Shown here one piece after another: positions 44,348 through 53,885 of a stretch of DNA of 64,000 nt (its first letter is position 1; every line of letters begins with the position of its first letter). The notes below the pieces were generated by a model, which was not told the origin of the DNA, made no database searches, and saw only the letters and a program-made list of their open reading frames with translations. The position numbers were made by a program, and so were the translations under genes. The DNA is taken from NCBI RefSeq assembly GCF_013003915.1, contig NZ_JABAIV010000002.1:310001-374000 (forward strand). The letters run 5' to 3'. This DNA is from Telluria aromaticivorans (GTDB taxonomy: Bacteria > Pseudomonadota > Gammaproteobacteria > Burkholderiales > Burkholderiaceae_D).

Positions 44348-45205
44348 CTAGCCAGATAAGGGTTCCGAAGCACATTCGCCATCGCGTTCAATTATGCAGT
44401 GCATATTCACCCACTCTTGCAGCATGATCGGCAATTTCGCCTCGACTTCATCATGATGATTATTTGCATACCAAATCGCCCATTCGACCGTATCGACATC
44501 GGTCAAATTAGCTCTCACCGAGATTTTTAGCGCGGCCACTATCGAGCCCCATATCCGTCCAGAGGCTCTGCCGGGCTTTTCGCCGCGATATGCCATCACG
44601 GCAAGTATCTCATCAGCACGGCTATCCTCTATCAACGCATTGAACTGTGATATTTCGAGGCAGGGATCGGAGATTGGAGGGTGAGGCTGATAAGACTGCT
44701 CCCTTATAACGATAATTTCCCACTCACCATCTCTGCGGATAAAGGACCAATTGGCGGCAGGACCTAAGAAACTGGCCTTTTGTTTGGAAGTAAGAACTCT
44801 GAAAATTGCAGGAATTCTACGCGTGTCAGCGAATCTAAAATTGAATCGGCTGCTATCTGCTTCAACAATACACCATGCAGCCAATCGAATTGATAGTACG
44901 GACAAACTTTCTGTAGTCTCTATAGCGCTAACCATAGGCCAGCCGCTACAGCGCCCCAATAGGACACCAATCCTTTTATCAAGGGGATTGAATCCGATCA
45001 AGAAAGGAGAAACGTCTCGTGTTTTCGTACTGCAACTTGGCAACAAATCGAATAGAATTCTTTTTTCTTCGTCGGGAAAGATCTTATGAATTCCTTCTCT
45101 AAATGCACCATCTACCAACATATAGATCGAGTATGCGGGCGGAAGGTTAGATGCGCGACTGCGAAGTTTCTCAATACAATCTAGGGAAAAACTATCAATG
45201 AGCAT
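44348..45205 (-). CDS. DUF4123 protein, T6SS effector adaptor/chaperone
   Basis: 285 residues. YSIYMLVDGAFREG...LFDLLP and SPFLIGFNP match the DUF4123 domain (about residues 20-150), known to load effectors onto VgrG. The C-terminal part is less conserved. It starts 2 bases after vgrG ends and precedes the immunity-effector pair, the standard order. Confidence 0.85.
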   Translation of the reverse strand: MLIDSFSLDCIEKLRSRASNLPPAYSIYMLVDGAFREGIHKIFPDEEKRILFDLLPSCSTKTRDVSPFLIGFNPLDKRIGVLLGRCSGWPMVSAIETTESLSVLSIRLAAWCIVEADSSRFNFRFADTRRIPAIFRVLTSKQKASFLGPAANWSFIRRDGEWEIIVIREQSYQPHPPISDPCLEISQFNALIEDSRADEILAVMAYRGEKPGRASGRIWGSIVAALKISVRANLTDVDTVEWAIWYANNHHDEVEAKLPIMLQEWVNMHCIIERDGECASEPLSG

Positions 45206-45207
45206 AC

Positions 45208-48066
45208 TTATTCAACCATTGAAAATGCAGGTCCTGCAGCGAGGGATTTTTTTAGACACTCAACGCATACACTGCGTGGCAAAACGGGAATCGGATAGCT
45301 TATGTCGCCCGAATTGACAAAACTCTTCTTTCCTGCATGTACCTTAATTTTTCCGGAACAGCTCACCACGATATTTCCGGCGTCAATCGTGACGTTGGCT
45401 CCGCCCGCAGTAGTAAGGCTGATCTTTTTAACAGCTGCAAAGTCGACATTAGCGCTGACGCTGACGACACTCAACTCGTTTTTGGCATTTACCTTTAACT
45501 CATCAGCCTGCGACTGAACATCGACTGCATCCTTTGCCGTGATAAGTTGCAGTCCCATGCCGATCTCACCCGGCTTCACTGCACCACCTAGTATTCCAAT
45601 GGCTTGCTTCGATTGAAGCCGCATTTGTGCCCCCGTCACTAGCTGAGTATCCTGGCCGCTGATGACGACAGTGGCTTCACCGTTCGCCAATTGCACACTC
45701 TGCCCAGCGTTCGCAGCAAAACCTTCGATTGCCGAGATCGCGACCAACGGGTCCGTCGAACCCGGAACCTTCTCATCGCCCGCCCGGGTATTTTTTGCAG
45801 TGGCGTCAGCAAGCGCAGCGTCAAGATCTATTGTCGCGGTCATTCCAGACAAACCCGTCGACATCGCCTTCAGCGGCGCGGCCTTGGTATCCAGCACGCT
45901 TTCGTTTGCCTTCGCCGTCCCTAGATGAGCCGCCAGCCCCACGGTTTGATGAGTCTTGCCAGCCGAGCTAAACGCGTCTGCTAAGGCTACTGCTTGCTTC
46001 AACAATGCCGCCCCAGCAGCGTTCTCACCGATTGGATCCCGAGCCGCCGATCCATGCTTGATCTTGTAACTCGACACCAGCAACCCCGCCCCGGCCCGCA
46101 CTGCCCCATACGCATCCGTCCGAAGCTCCGCCCCAAGCCCCCGCACGCTCCCTCGATAATTGTCGGCAGCGTGAATCAAATGACCAAGGTTCAACTCACT
46201 CCCCGCATACGTACTCCTGAGCTGCACCCGCCCCTGCCCATCCGTATCGTCGAACAGCAACTGCGAATACCCATACCCCCCACCAAACTCCTTGCTGCGT
46301 ATCCCCCACTGCGCCGTTGCATTCCGATGCCCCGCACTATCCGCCGACGCGCCATGCCACACCGGGCTGTTCCCACCCGCGAGATTCCCCTGCCCCGACG
46401 TCGCGTGATCGTGTGCAGCCTCGAAACAGGAGATATCTGCCTCGCCGTCGCGCCGTCCACCCGGCGTAGGCAAAACACCACCCTCCCCCTGCCCGTTGTA
46501 CAGCGCCCCGACAATCAGCGGCCGGTCGATATCCCCCTCCAGGAACTGCACCAATACCTCCTGCCCAATACGGGGAAGAAAATGGTGACCCATCCCCCCG
46601 CCAGCCGAACGCTGCGCAACGCGTACCCAGCAGGTCGCATCCCCGCTGTCCTGCCAGTGGAACCGGATACGAATCCGTCCCAGCCGGTCGCAATACAGCT
46701 CGTCCGCACCGTCGGCCTGGTCACTGCCCCCGGCGCCAACGACAATCGCGCTCTGCGCACCAAATGCAGTAGGTTTCGACGACATATGTCCGACGCCGCC
46801 GGCCAAGGAAGGACGCCAGATAAGCCCGGAAGAAAGCGCATCGAAGCAGTTCGCATAGCCAGTCTCGCGGGCTTGGGCAATCGCCAGCGCAAGCTCCGGC
46901 GACACATCCGCGCCGACGACGTCTTCAAGCAACTCCGGAATCGGCCCGAACAGCTCGGCGAGGGCATGCTGCGCAGCCGGCGGCATGTTGTTGACGCCGA
47001 TGCTTACTACCCGCAGCACCGTGAACGACGCCGACTCGCCCAGCTGCTGGAGCGGCGCGCCAATTACCTGCATTTGCGTCCCCGCCCGCAGCGTGCGCAC
47101 CGTCGAGCGGCCCTGCCAGAGCTGGCCGCGCGCTTCCTGTCCCTGCATCTGCAAGTCGGCATAGCGCTGCGCCTGCTGCCAGTCGGCGTAGGCGTACTGG
47201 CCAGGCACGTCAGAGGATTCGAGCTCAGGCAGCTTGCTGCCGCCGGGATAGTGAGACGGCGAACTGGCGCCAACGACCTGCCTGGCCTTGTAGTCGTAGC
47301 TGAGCACGCTCGTCAGAGAAGCATGCAAACGCCGTTGCGCCGTCAGGGACTGGATGGTGTCGGACTCCTCCATTGCTCGCGCTCCGTGAAAGCGAATGCC
47401 CACATTGGCCGCGCTGCTGGCGTCTTCCGGTATGGCGCTGGCCTGGCTGCTGTCGGCGAACAGCACCAGCCCCGGACCATCCACGGTCTGCTCGACACGC
47501 CAGCACAGGCCTTCTTCAGCCAGCAACCTCTGCACGAAGGCGAGGTCGGATTCGCGGTATTGGCAGCAATAGCTGCGCGGTACGGCATCCGCCATGAAGG
47601 ACGCGGTGTCCTTGCTCCAGCGCCAGCGTGCGGCCGGCAGGTAGGCATCGAATACCGCGTCGATGATCTCGATGACGCTTTTGTCCTGCCAGACCCGGCT
47701 ATTGCGCACATGCTCCAGCCGCCATAGCCATGACGACATCCGCACGCGGTAGCGGGCAAGGCCGCCATCGCTGCCGAGCATGGCGGCTTCGCTGATGTCG
47801 CCGGCAAAGCGCTCGCGCGTCCCGTCGGCCAGGCTGATCTCGAGCGCCGCAGCCTGGCCGAGCAGCGTCGCGGGGTCAAGGTAGGCGTCAGTTGAAAGCG
47901 CGATCACGTCGCGCGTGCCGACTTCCTGTATCCCGTCTTCGGCAACGAAGGCTTCGACCAGCAGGCTGGTGTCGTCGTCATCGCCGATCCTGAGCGCGTA
48001 CAAGCGGCTCGCACTGCTGAACTCCGCCAACGCAGCAACAATCTGGTCCGTCAGCGCAGTGCTCAT
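45208..48066 (-). CDS. vgrG: VgrG spike protein of a type VI secretion system
   Basis: 952 residues. The N-terminal gp27-like part is followed by the gp5 OB-fold region with WVRVAQRSAGGGMGHHFLPR, then GQEVLVQFLEGDIDRPLIVG and ALYNGQ. The end holds a DUF2345 extension (VISGQDTQLVTGAQMRLQSK). ATG 48,066 (MSTALTDQIVAAL) is used; 49 codons upstream are open but not VgrG-like. The first ~700 residues are high-GC like the host, whereas the last ~250 become A/T-rich, matching the effector genes that follow. The core T6SS sheath genes are not in this window, so this is an orphan vgrG island. Confidence 0.93.
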   Translation of the reverse strand: MSTALTDQIVAALAEFSSASRLYALRIGDDDDTSLLVEAFVAEDGIQEVGTRDVIALSTDAYLDPATLLGQAAALEISLADGTRERFAGDISEAAMLGSDGGLARYRVRMSSWLWRLEHVRNSRVWQDKSVIEIIDAVFDAYLPAARWRWSKDTASFMADAVPRSYCCQYRESDLAFVQRLLAEEGLCWRVEQTVDGPGLVLFADSSQASAIPEDASSAANVGIRFHGARAMEESDTIQSLTAQRRLHASLTSVLSYDYKARQVVGASSPSHYPGGSKLPELESSDVPGQYAYADWQQAQRYADLQMQGQEARGQLWQGRSTVRTLRAGTQMQVIGAPLQQLGESASFTVLRVVSIGVNNMPPAAQHALAELFGPIPELLEDVVGADVSPELALAIAQARETGYANCFDALSSGLIWRPSLAGGVGHMSSKPTAFGAQSAIVVGAGGSDQADGADELYCDRLGRIRIRFHWQDSGDATCWVRVAQRSAGGGMGHHFLPRIGQEVLVQFLEGDIDRPLIVGALYNGQGEGGVLPTPGGRRDGEADISCFEAAHDHATSGQGNLAGGNSPVWHGASADSAGHRNATAQWGIRSKEFGGGYGYSQLLFDDTDGQGRVQLRSTYAGSELNLGHLIHAADNYRGSVRGLGAELRTDAYGAVRAGAGLLVSSYKIKHGSAARDPIGENAAGAALLKQAVALADAFSSAGKTHQTVGLAAHLGTAKANESVLDTKAAPLKAMSTGLSGMTATIDLDAALADATAKNTRAGDEKVPGSTDPLVAISAIEGFAANAGQSVQLANGEATVVISGQDTQLVTGAQMRLQSKQAIGILGGAVKPGEIGMGLQLITAKDAVDVQSQADELKVNAKNELSVVSVSANVDFAAVKKISLTTAGGANVTIDAGNIVVSCSGKIKVHAGKKSFVNSGDISYPIPVLPRSVCVECLKKSLAAGPAFSMVE

Positions 48067-48263
48067 GAGCGGTGCAACTCCTTGTGGGAATGGTGCCCGG
48101 CGCACCGGACGGCGGCCGAAGGCATCACGATATAAGCAGTCTCGACAGCAATTCTTGCGTCGTGTCATCCGCCGGACGCTTAAGACAGCGCACCGCCTAC
48201 CGGACGCAGCCAAAGCGCAGAAAACAGTTAAAATTATTGCAACTTACATCTCGGTATCGGGCT

Positions 48264-48779
48264 ATGAAATACATCCAGAACATTTTCCTTGTCGGCTACA
48301 TGCTGATCGTCGGCCTGTTTTTCATCTGCGGCCTTGGCCTGATCATCATGGCCGGGGTGGAGACTTGGGGCGCCCTCGATCCCCGCGCGGAGTTCAAGGT
48401 CCGCGACCGCTTCGAACTCATCCTCGAGTGCATCGGCCTGCTGACCATTGCGGTCGCCTCGCTCGAGCTTGGCCAGACGGTGCTCGAGGAAGAAGTCCAG
48501 CGCTCGGTCAACATCAGTTCCCCTACCCGCGTGCGGCGCTTCCTGTCGCGTTTCCTGATCGTGGTGGTGGTATCGCTGTCGATCGAATGCCTGATCGGGG
48601 TGTTCCAGTTCATGCACAGCAAGCCGGAATACCTGCTGCATTCGGCATCGGTCGGCCTGGCAGCCGCTGCGATCCTCGCAACCTGGGGCCTGTTCATCCG
48701 CAATAATGTGGAAGCGGAAAAGCTGGAACCGCACTCGATGCGCGAGGTGCAGGCAGAAGACAAGGAAGTTGCGACCTGA
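48264..48779 (+). CDS. Small inner-membrane protein, unknown function
   Basis: 171 residues with three to four membrane segments: IFLVGYMLIVGLFFICGLGL, ECIGLLTIAVASLELG, FLIVVVVSLSIECLIGVFQF and VGLAAAAILATWGLFI. Short charged loops separate them. ATG 48,264 starts the first hydrophobic segment; the upstream open frame is not protein-like. It stands alone, divergent from vgrG and just before the second tRNA-Lys. The family is unknown to me. Confidence 0.78.
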   Translation: MKYIQNIFLVGYMLIVGLFFICGLGLIIMAGVETWGALDPRAEFKVRDRFELILECIGLLTIAVASLELGQTVLEEEVQRSVNISSPTRVRRFLSRFLIVVVVSLSIECLIGVFQFMHSKPEYLLHSASVGLAAAAILATWGLFIRNNVEAEKLEPHSMREVQAEDKEVAT

Positions 48780-48831
48780 ACGAAAAGCCGAGGTAAATCA
48801 CGCGAATTTTCATAACAATGAAACGAAGCAC

Positions 48832-48860
48832 TTGGATATTCGCGCAAACGCCGCTATAAT
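48832..48860 (+). promoter_or_regulatory. Promoter of the second tRNA-Lys
   Basis: TTGGAT (48,832), exactly 17 bases, TATAAT (48,855), 12 bases before the tRNA. Confidence 0.75.
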
Positions 48861-48872
48861 CTTGGCTTCCTT

Positions 48873-48948
48873 GGGTCGTTAGCTCAGCTGGTAGAGCAGC
48901 GGACTTTTAATCCGTTGGTCGCAGGTTCGAATCCCGCACGGCCTACCA
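48873..48948 (+). tRNA. tRNA-Lys (anticodon TTT), second copy
   Basis: 76 bases, identical to the tRNA at 20,642, including encoded CCA. Intact and with its own promoter and terminator, so it keeps Lys decoding safe if the first copy is disturbed. Confidence 0.97.
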
Positions 48949-48961
48949 AGATTCTGCAATG

Positions 48962-48995
48962 AAGGCGTCATGAGAAATCGTGACGCCTTTTTTGT
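48962..48995 (+). terminator. Terminator of the second tRNA-Lys
   Basis: Stem AAGGCGTCA/TGACGCCTT, 10-base loop, then TTTTTGTTTTT. Confidence 0.88.
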
Positions 48996-49062
48996 TTTTA
49001 TCTTGCCGATCACTGTCCCGTCACGGCGTCGGCATGTCGCCGCGCGACACCGATAACCGTCC

Positions 49063-49668
49063 ATGCCCTACGCCATCGCCGTTCCCGTCCACTTCGAACT
49101 CGTCATCAAGAAGAGCCGCTTCCTCGCTTGCGTCCAGCCGATGCCCGACCGTGCCGGCGCCCAGCAGGTCGTGGCCGGCCTGCGCGCCCAGCATCCGGGC
49201 GCCGCGCACGTCTGCTGGGCGTTGCTGGCAGGCGGCCAGTCGGCCGCAGTCGACGATGGCGAGCCGAGCGGCACGGCGGGCCGCCCGATGCTCGACGTGC
49301 TGCGCCACCAGGACCTGGAAGGCGTACTGGCCACCGTGGTCCGCTATTTCGGCGGCGTAAAGCTGGGTGCAGGCGGATTGGTGCGTGCCTATACGGACAG
49401 CGTGGCGCAAGCCTTGCTGCAAGCGCAGAAGGTGCCGATCATCAAGCTGCAGCAGCTGCGCTGCACGGCGCCCTATGCGCTGGAAGGCATGGTGCGCAGG
49501 GAACTCGACGCGGCCGGCGCCAGCCTCGACCAGGTCGCCCACGGCGACGAGGTACTGTTCGACTTCAGCCTGCCTGTGCAGGACGCCGCCGCGCTGCGCC
49601 TGCGGCTCGACAACGCCGGCCATGGCCGCATCGCCTGGCCAAGGATGGACGAGCAAGCAGGCGAGTAG
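49063..49668 (+). CDS. YigZ/IMPACT family protein
   Basis: 201 residues. HFELVIKKSRFLACVQPM, then DDGEPSGTAGRPMLDVL and VRYFGGVKLGAGGLVRAY are the signature blocks of the IMPACT N-terminal fold; the C-terminal half is the DUF1949 ferredoxin-like domain. Implicated in translation stress, but the precise role is unsettled. There is no clear ribosome site; ATG 49,063 gives the normal family start. Confidence 0.9.
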   Translation: MPYAIAVPVHFELVIKKSRFLACVQPMPDRAGAQQVVAGLRAQHPGAAHVCWALLAGGQSAAVDDGEPSGTAGRPMLDVLRHQDLEGVLATVVRYFGGVKLGAGGLVRAYTDSVAQALLQAQKVPIIKLQQLRCTAPYALEGMVRRELDAAGASLDQVAHGDEVLFDFSLPVQDAAALRLRLDNAGHGRIAWPRMDEQAGE

Positions 49669-49777
49669 CTACCCGCTCATCTCCCCACGCTATACCTGTC
49701 ATCACGACAGGAAAGCGGACTGCACGCGCGCCAGCCGCTATAGTGCCGCTCCAGCCTGCCCTTCCCCCCCCCTTATT

Positions 49778-50944
49778 TTGATCAAGAAAAGCCTCGTTCC
49801 CCTCGCCCTCGGTGGTTTCGGCATCGGCATGACCGAATTCGTCATCATGGGCATCCTTCCCGACATCGCCAACGGCCTGCAGATCAGCATCCCGCAAGCG
49901 GGTTACCTCATCACCGCCTACGCACTGGGCGTCGTGGTCGGCGCGCCGACCTTGGTCAGCCTGCTGGCGCACCGGCCGCCGCGCAGCGTGCTGGTCTGGT
50001 TCATGCTGATGTTCACGGTGTTCAATGCGATGTCGGCCTTTGCGCCGAACTTCGAGGTGATGATGCTGTCGCGCTTCATGGCGGGCTTGCCGCATGGCGC
50101 CTTCTTTGGCGTCGGGGCAGTCGTGGCGAGCCGCCTGGCCGATGAAGGCAAGGTTGCGGCGGCGATGGCGACCATGTTTACCGGCCTGACCCTGGCGAAC
50201 GTCATCGGGGTGCCGGCCGGGACCTGGCTGGGGCATAACCTGAGCTGGCGGGCGGTGTTCCTGGTGGTGGCGGCAATCGGCGTGATCACCGTCCTGAGGC
50301 TGCGCCAATGGGTGCCGCACATCGCGCCCAAGCCGCGTACCCGCCTGATGCAGGATTTGCGGATCTTCCGCAGCCGCGCCCTGTGGCTGGCGCTGGCCAT
50401 TACCTCGATCGGTACTGGCGGTTTCTTTGCCTTCTTCAGCTATATCGCGCCGCTGCTGACCGAGGTCACGCGGTTCCAGCCATCGACCATTCCGATGGTG
50501 ATGACGGTGGTGGGGGTCGGCATGACGGTGGGCGTGCTGCTGGGCGGCCAACTGGCCGACCGGGTGGCGCCGCTGCCGGCGATCGTGATGCTCCTGGCGA
50601 GCATGACCGCCCTGCTGCTGTGTAATGGCTTGTTTGCCACATCGCAGACGGCCATGCTGGTGCTGGCCTTTGCCACCGGCGCCAATGCGCTGGCGCTGGG
50701 TCCGCCGATCCAGATGCTGCTGATCGAGCATTCGCGCGAGGCAGAAATGCTGGGCTCGTCGCTGGGCCAGTCGGGATTCAATGTCGGCAACGCCCTGGGC
50801 GCCTTCCTTGGCGGGATTCCGCTGACTCTCGGCTATTCGTATGCGTCGCCGCAGTGGGTGGCGGCCGGGCTGGCGCTGTCCGGCGTGCTGCTGGCGCTGC
50901 TCATGCTGGTGCAGGGGCGCGCTCCGGCACCAGCCGCTGCCTGA
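49778..50944 (+). CDS. MFS exporter (DHA1, AraJ/sugar-efflux type)
   Basis: About 388 residues, twelve membrane segments. LGGFGIGMTEFVIMGILPDI and the helix-4 region FMAGLPHGAFFGVGAVVASR are typical of AraJ-like exporters. The frame has no ATG before TM1; TTG at 49,778 (LIKKSLVPLALGG) gives a normal length, but no ribosome site is visible after the C-run at 49,765. The true start is therefore uncertain. Substrate unknown. Confidence 0.82.
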   Translation: MIKKSLVPLALGGFGIGMTEFVIMGILPDIANGLQISIPQAGYLITAYALGVVVGAPTLVSLLAHRPPRSVLVWFMLMFTVFNAMSAFAPNFEVMMLSRFMAGLPHGAFFGVGAVVASRLADEGKVAAAMATMFTGLTLANVIGVPAGTWLGHNLSWRAVFLVVAAIGVITVLRLRQWVPHIAPKPRTRLMQDLRIFRSRALWLALAITSIGTGGFFAFFSYIAPLLTEVTRFQPSTIPMVMTVVGVGMTVGVLLGGQLADRVAPLPAIVMLLASMTALLLCNGLFATSQTAMLVLAFATGANALALGPPIQMLLIEHSREAEMLGSSLGQSGFNVGNALGAFLGGIPLTLGYSYASPQWVAAGLALSGVLLALLMLVQGRAPAPAAA

Positions 50945-50957
50945 CATACCGCGAATC

Positions 50958-51773
50958 TCAGACCAGGGTCGCGTCGCCCAGTGCCTGGGCCGTGTCCGCC
51001 GCCTCGTCGAGCAGCGCACGCACGATGGCGGCGTCGAGCGGACCGGCATCCAGTCGATCCTCGCCTGCGCCCAGCGGCGACGCGACCGTCGCATAGCGGT
51101 TCGCCAGCAGCAAGGTGTCGAGCAGCGTATGCGGCTCAGGGTTCAGGACGCCGTCGCGTAGCGCGGCAATGGCCCCTGCCACGTCGGCCGGGATCGACAG
51201 CTTGCGGATGACTTCGGCGCTGACCACGTCTTCGCATAGCGCGCCCCAGTTCTCAGGGTCGTCCTCCAGCAGGCCGGGGAATTCGTCGGCGCGCGACAGC
51301 AAATAAAAGCCGCCGACTTCATGCACGATGCCGGCGAACAGCGCGGTATCCGGATCGACACGGGTGACGCGGCGCGCCAGCACCTGGGCCAGGGCCGCGA
51401 CATAGGCCGTGTGCGCCCACAGCTGCTCGGCCTTGGCGCGCAGCACCGGATCGGCAATGCGGTGGCCGAACTGGCGCACCATCAGGGCGGCGACCAGCCC
51501 GCGCAGGCGGCGGTAGCCGATGCGCAGCACGGCCGCGCGCACATTGGTCACCTGCACGCCACCGGCGCCGAAGGCGGCGGTGTTTGCCATGGCCACGGTA
51601 CGTGCCGCCAGCTGCGGTTCGGACAGCACCAGCCGGATCGCTTCCTCCACATGGCAATCGGGATCCTCCAGCGCCAGCTGCAGGCGCAGCACGGCGTTCA
51701 CGCTGGTGGGAAAGGTGATTTCCCCACGCGCGGCCTGGGCGGCAATGTATCCGAAAGCTTCGAGTTTGTTCAC
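50958..51773 (-). CDS. HDOD domain protein
   Basis: 271 residues. FPTSVNAVLRLQLALEDPDC, SEPQLAARTVAMANTAAFG and FAGIVHEVGGFYLLSRADEF follow the HDOD layout, a degenerate HD hydrolase fold used in signalling. The HD motif is only partly kept (HEV), as usual in this family. No receiver or GGDEF domain is attached. It converges with the MFS gene, 13 bases apart. Confidence 0.83.
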   Translation of the reverse strand: MNKLEAFGYIAAQAARGEITFPTSVNAVLRLQLALEDPDCHVEEAIRLVLSEPQLAARTVAMANTAAFGAGGVQVTNVRAAVLRIGYRRLRGLVAALMVRQFGHRIADPVLRAKAEQLWAHTAYVAALAQVLARRVTRVDPDTALFAGIVHEVGGFYLLSRADEFPGLLEDDPENWGALCEDVVSAEVIRKLSIPADVAGAIAALRDGVLNPEPHTLLDTLLLANRYATVASPLGAGEDRLDAGPLDAAIVRALLDEAADTAQALGDATLV

Positions 51774-51835
51774 GCGGGCATTATACCCCCGGTATCAGAC
51801 GGGCCCGGCCGTTCTCGGTACCACCTTGCGCAAAC

Positions 51836-51866
51836 GAAAAAGCCCGAACGGCAATCGTTCGGGCTT
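51836..51866 (-). terminator. Terminator of the BON-domain gene
   Basis: 11-bp perfect stem AAGCCCGAACG/CGTTCGGGCTT, 5-base loop. On the minus strand it is followed by TTTTCG. Confidence 0.85.
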
Positions 51867-51916
51867 GGATCCTGCAGGCTTCGGGGAGCGGACCGGAAAG
51901 CGGCCCGCCTACCCGA

Positions 51917-52861
51917 TTACTTGACCTTGATCGAGTTCTTGACGCGGGTCACGCCTTCGACGCCCTTGGCGACTTGCTCGGCACGCTCGACTTCCGCTTT
52001 CGACTCGGCAAAGCCGCTCAGCATGACCACGCCTTTTTCGGTCTCGACCTTGATGGCCAATGCGCTGGTGTTCGGCGCCTTGACCAGGCCGGCCTTGACC
52101 TTGGTGGTGATCATGGCATCGGACACGTTGGCGACGCCACGCTCGCCTGCACGCTCGGTCTTGGCGGCGGCAGTGGCTGCTGCTGCTTCGGTACGGTCGC
52201 CGGCATCGGCGGCTGCCATGCGGGTCTTGTCGCCGGCGCGTTCGGCCGAGGTGGCCACTTTGCGGCTGTCGTTTTCAACGACGCAGGCGGTCTTGCTGCC
52301 CTGCTGTTCGCATTTCTCGACGGCAGCGGCTTTCACCGGATCCTTGGTGTCGGTGCTGGCGATCAGGCCGCCATCGGTATCGGCCTTCGTATCTGCTTTA
52401 GTAGCGGCTGCAGCGCCTGCAGCGGTGGCGCCGGCGGCGCTACGGCCCATGGCGGTGTCGCGGCTGGCTTTGGTGTTGGCCAGCGCGGCGGTACGCGCCG
52501 ACTTGGCGGTGGCCATGCAGCTGTCCTTCTGGTTGCCCTTCATGGTGTCGCATTTTTCTTCGGCCAGTTCATACTCGGCTTCGGCCAGCTTGCGGCGGGC
52601 GGCATCGCGGTTGGCCGGGGTGTTGTCGTACTTGGCGACGGCATCGGCTTCGGCGCGCGCGCGCATCACGTCGGCCTGCTCTTCGCAGACGTCTTCATCC
52701 TTGAGCGCGTCGCATTTCTGTTTGGCTGCCTTGTGGTCGGCCGCGATCTTGTCCATCGCAGTGCGATAGCCTGCGGTATCAGATTTCTGGGCAAAAGCAG
52801 GGGCTGCGGCGATCGTTGCGCCAACGGCGGTGGCCAGCAGGGTGGCGAGGAGCTTGTTCAT
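51917..52861 (-). CDS. Exported BON-domain protein
   Basis: 314 residues. Signal peptide LLATLLATAVGATIAAAPAFAQ. The middle is an Ala/Lys/Asp-rich helical region with four Cys (KCD, VCEEQ, KCDTM, SCMAT), which could form disulfides. The C-terminal BON domain (about 240-314) contains VSDAMITTKVKAGLV and KGVVMLSGFAESKAEVERAE, related to OsmY. Such proteins bind phospholipid and help envelope stress resistance. Single-gene unit with its own terminator. Confidence 0.85.
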   Translation of the reverse strand: MNKLLATLLATAVGATIAAAPAFAQKSDTAGYRTAMDKIAADHKAAKQKCDALKDEDVCEEQADVMRARAEADAVAKYDNTPANRDAARRKLAEAEYELAEEKCDTMKGNQKDSCMATAKSARTAALANTKASRDTAMGRSAAGATAAGAAAATKADTKADTDGGLIASTDTKDPVKAAAVEKCEQQGSKTACVVENDSRKVATSAERAGDKTRMAAADAGDRTEAAAATAAAKTERAGERGVANVSDAMITTKVKAGLVKAPNTSALAIKVETEKGVVMLSGFAESKAEVERAEQVAKGVEGVTRVKNSIKVK

Positions 52862-53005
52862 GATGGTGTCCCTTTATAGTCGGTTGTTGTGACAGCGTCC
52901 ATTAAACGCCCCCTACCCGACACCATCTGTGCGACAACGTACACTTGTCGATAAAACATCAATTTGTACGTACGCCAGCCCAGCCGTATTGGCCGGCACC
53001 GGCGC

Positions 53006-53713
53006 TCATTCGTCGTCGAGCAAGCCTTCGCGCCAGAGGCCGGCGGCATCGTCGAAAGGCGCGGTTGCGGCGCCGAAACCGCTGCCGTCTTTGGCCAGGC
53101 GCACCCAGACACGGGTGTCATGGCCGCTGCGCGGCACGGTCACCCGGTCACGCACGCCGGACAGCCAGCGATAGACCCGCGCGTACTCGTCCGGGTTGCT
53201 GCGGCGCGTCCAGGCCAGTGCGACCAGGTCGGCATAGCCTTCTTCGCGGCGCGTTTCGCGCATCGCCCTGGCGGCCTTCAGCATCGACACATCGGCCGCC
53301 GTTTCCTCGCCCACTTCCTCGAAACCGGCCGGCAGCGCATGCCAGACGCCTTGGGCATAACGCCAGCAGTGCGCGATCTCGTGCGCCGCCATTGCTTCGA
53401 TCAGGGCGCCCTGCGCGGCCTCCGGGATGCCGGCCAGCACGGTCTCGGCGTCCGGGTTGTTACGCAGCGACAGGACCAGCTTGCACCGTCCCTTGTCGAA
53501 GCCCATCGCCAGCGGCACGTCGCCGGGACGGGGCTGCGGTTGCACGGTGATGTCGAGCGGCAGCTTCATCTTCTGGGAATAGGCCAGCACCGGACCGGCG
53601 GCGCTGAGCCAGCGCTGTTCCAGTGCGGTCAGCTCGGCCGCTTGAATCGACGGCGCATGGATGGATGCAGCCAGCAGGACAGTAACGAGCAGCGGCAGCA
53701 GGGGCTTGGACAT
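53006..53713 (-). CDS. Exported HExxH metalloprotease-like protein
   Basis: 235 residues. A signal peptide (LLPLLVTVLLAASIHAP) is followed by a domain with AMAAHEIAHCWRYAQGVW (HEIAH zinc site, near residue 110-130) and a following EEVGEETAADVSMLKA stretch that could give the third ligand. A second helix pattern EEGYADLVALAW resembles the usual downstream Glu/Asp helix. I do not recognise a named peptidase family. The likely location is the periplasm. Confidence 0.7.
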   Translation of the reverse strand: MSKPLLPLLVTVLLAASIHAPSIQAAELTALEQRWLSAAGPVLAYSQKMKLPLDITVQPQPRPGDVPLAMGFDKGRCKLVLSLRNNPDAETVLAGIPEAAQGALIEAMAAHEIAHCWRYAQGVWHALPAGFEEVGEETAADVSMLKAARAMRETRREEGYADLVALAWTRRSNPDEYARVYRWLSGVRDRVTVPRSGHDTRVWVRLAKDGSGFGAATAPFDDAAGLWREGLLDDE

Positions 53714-53809
53714 GATGATTCTCCCAGGGATAATGAAATGCCTAACGGCAATTCTAGACCGAGGTTAAGCCCTGCCTGGAGGAATATATTGCGCTGTGTC
53801 CAAAAGCAT

Positions 53810-53831
53810 AAGGGCCGCGGAAGCGGCCCTT
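53810..53831 (-). terminator. Possible terminator between the chemotaxis and metalloprotease genes
   Basis: Perfect 9-bp stem AAGGGCCGC/GCGGCCCTT with a 4-base loop. On the minus strand it is followed by ATGCTTTT, so termination is likely but not ideal. Confidence 0.6.
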
Positions 53832-53885
53832 ATCAATCACATATTCAGGCCACGGAAGCGAGCCTTATCGGTCAATCATTGTTGC

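Noticed and set aside
20642..48948. One single 28-kb island from the first to the second tRNA-Lys
   Set aside because: The exact 52-bp repeat and the native-type terminator place the right end at 41.4 kb. Elements insert downstream of a tRNA, so the T6SS part upstream of the second tRNA is not bounded by it.
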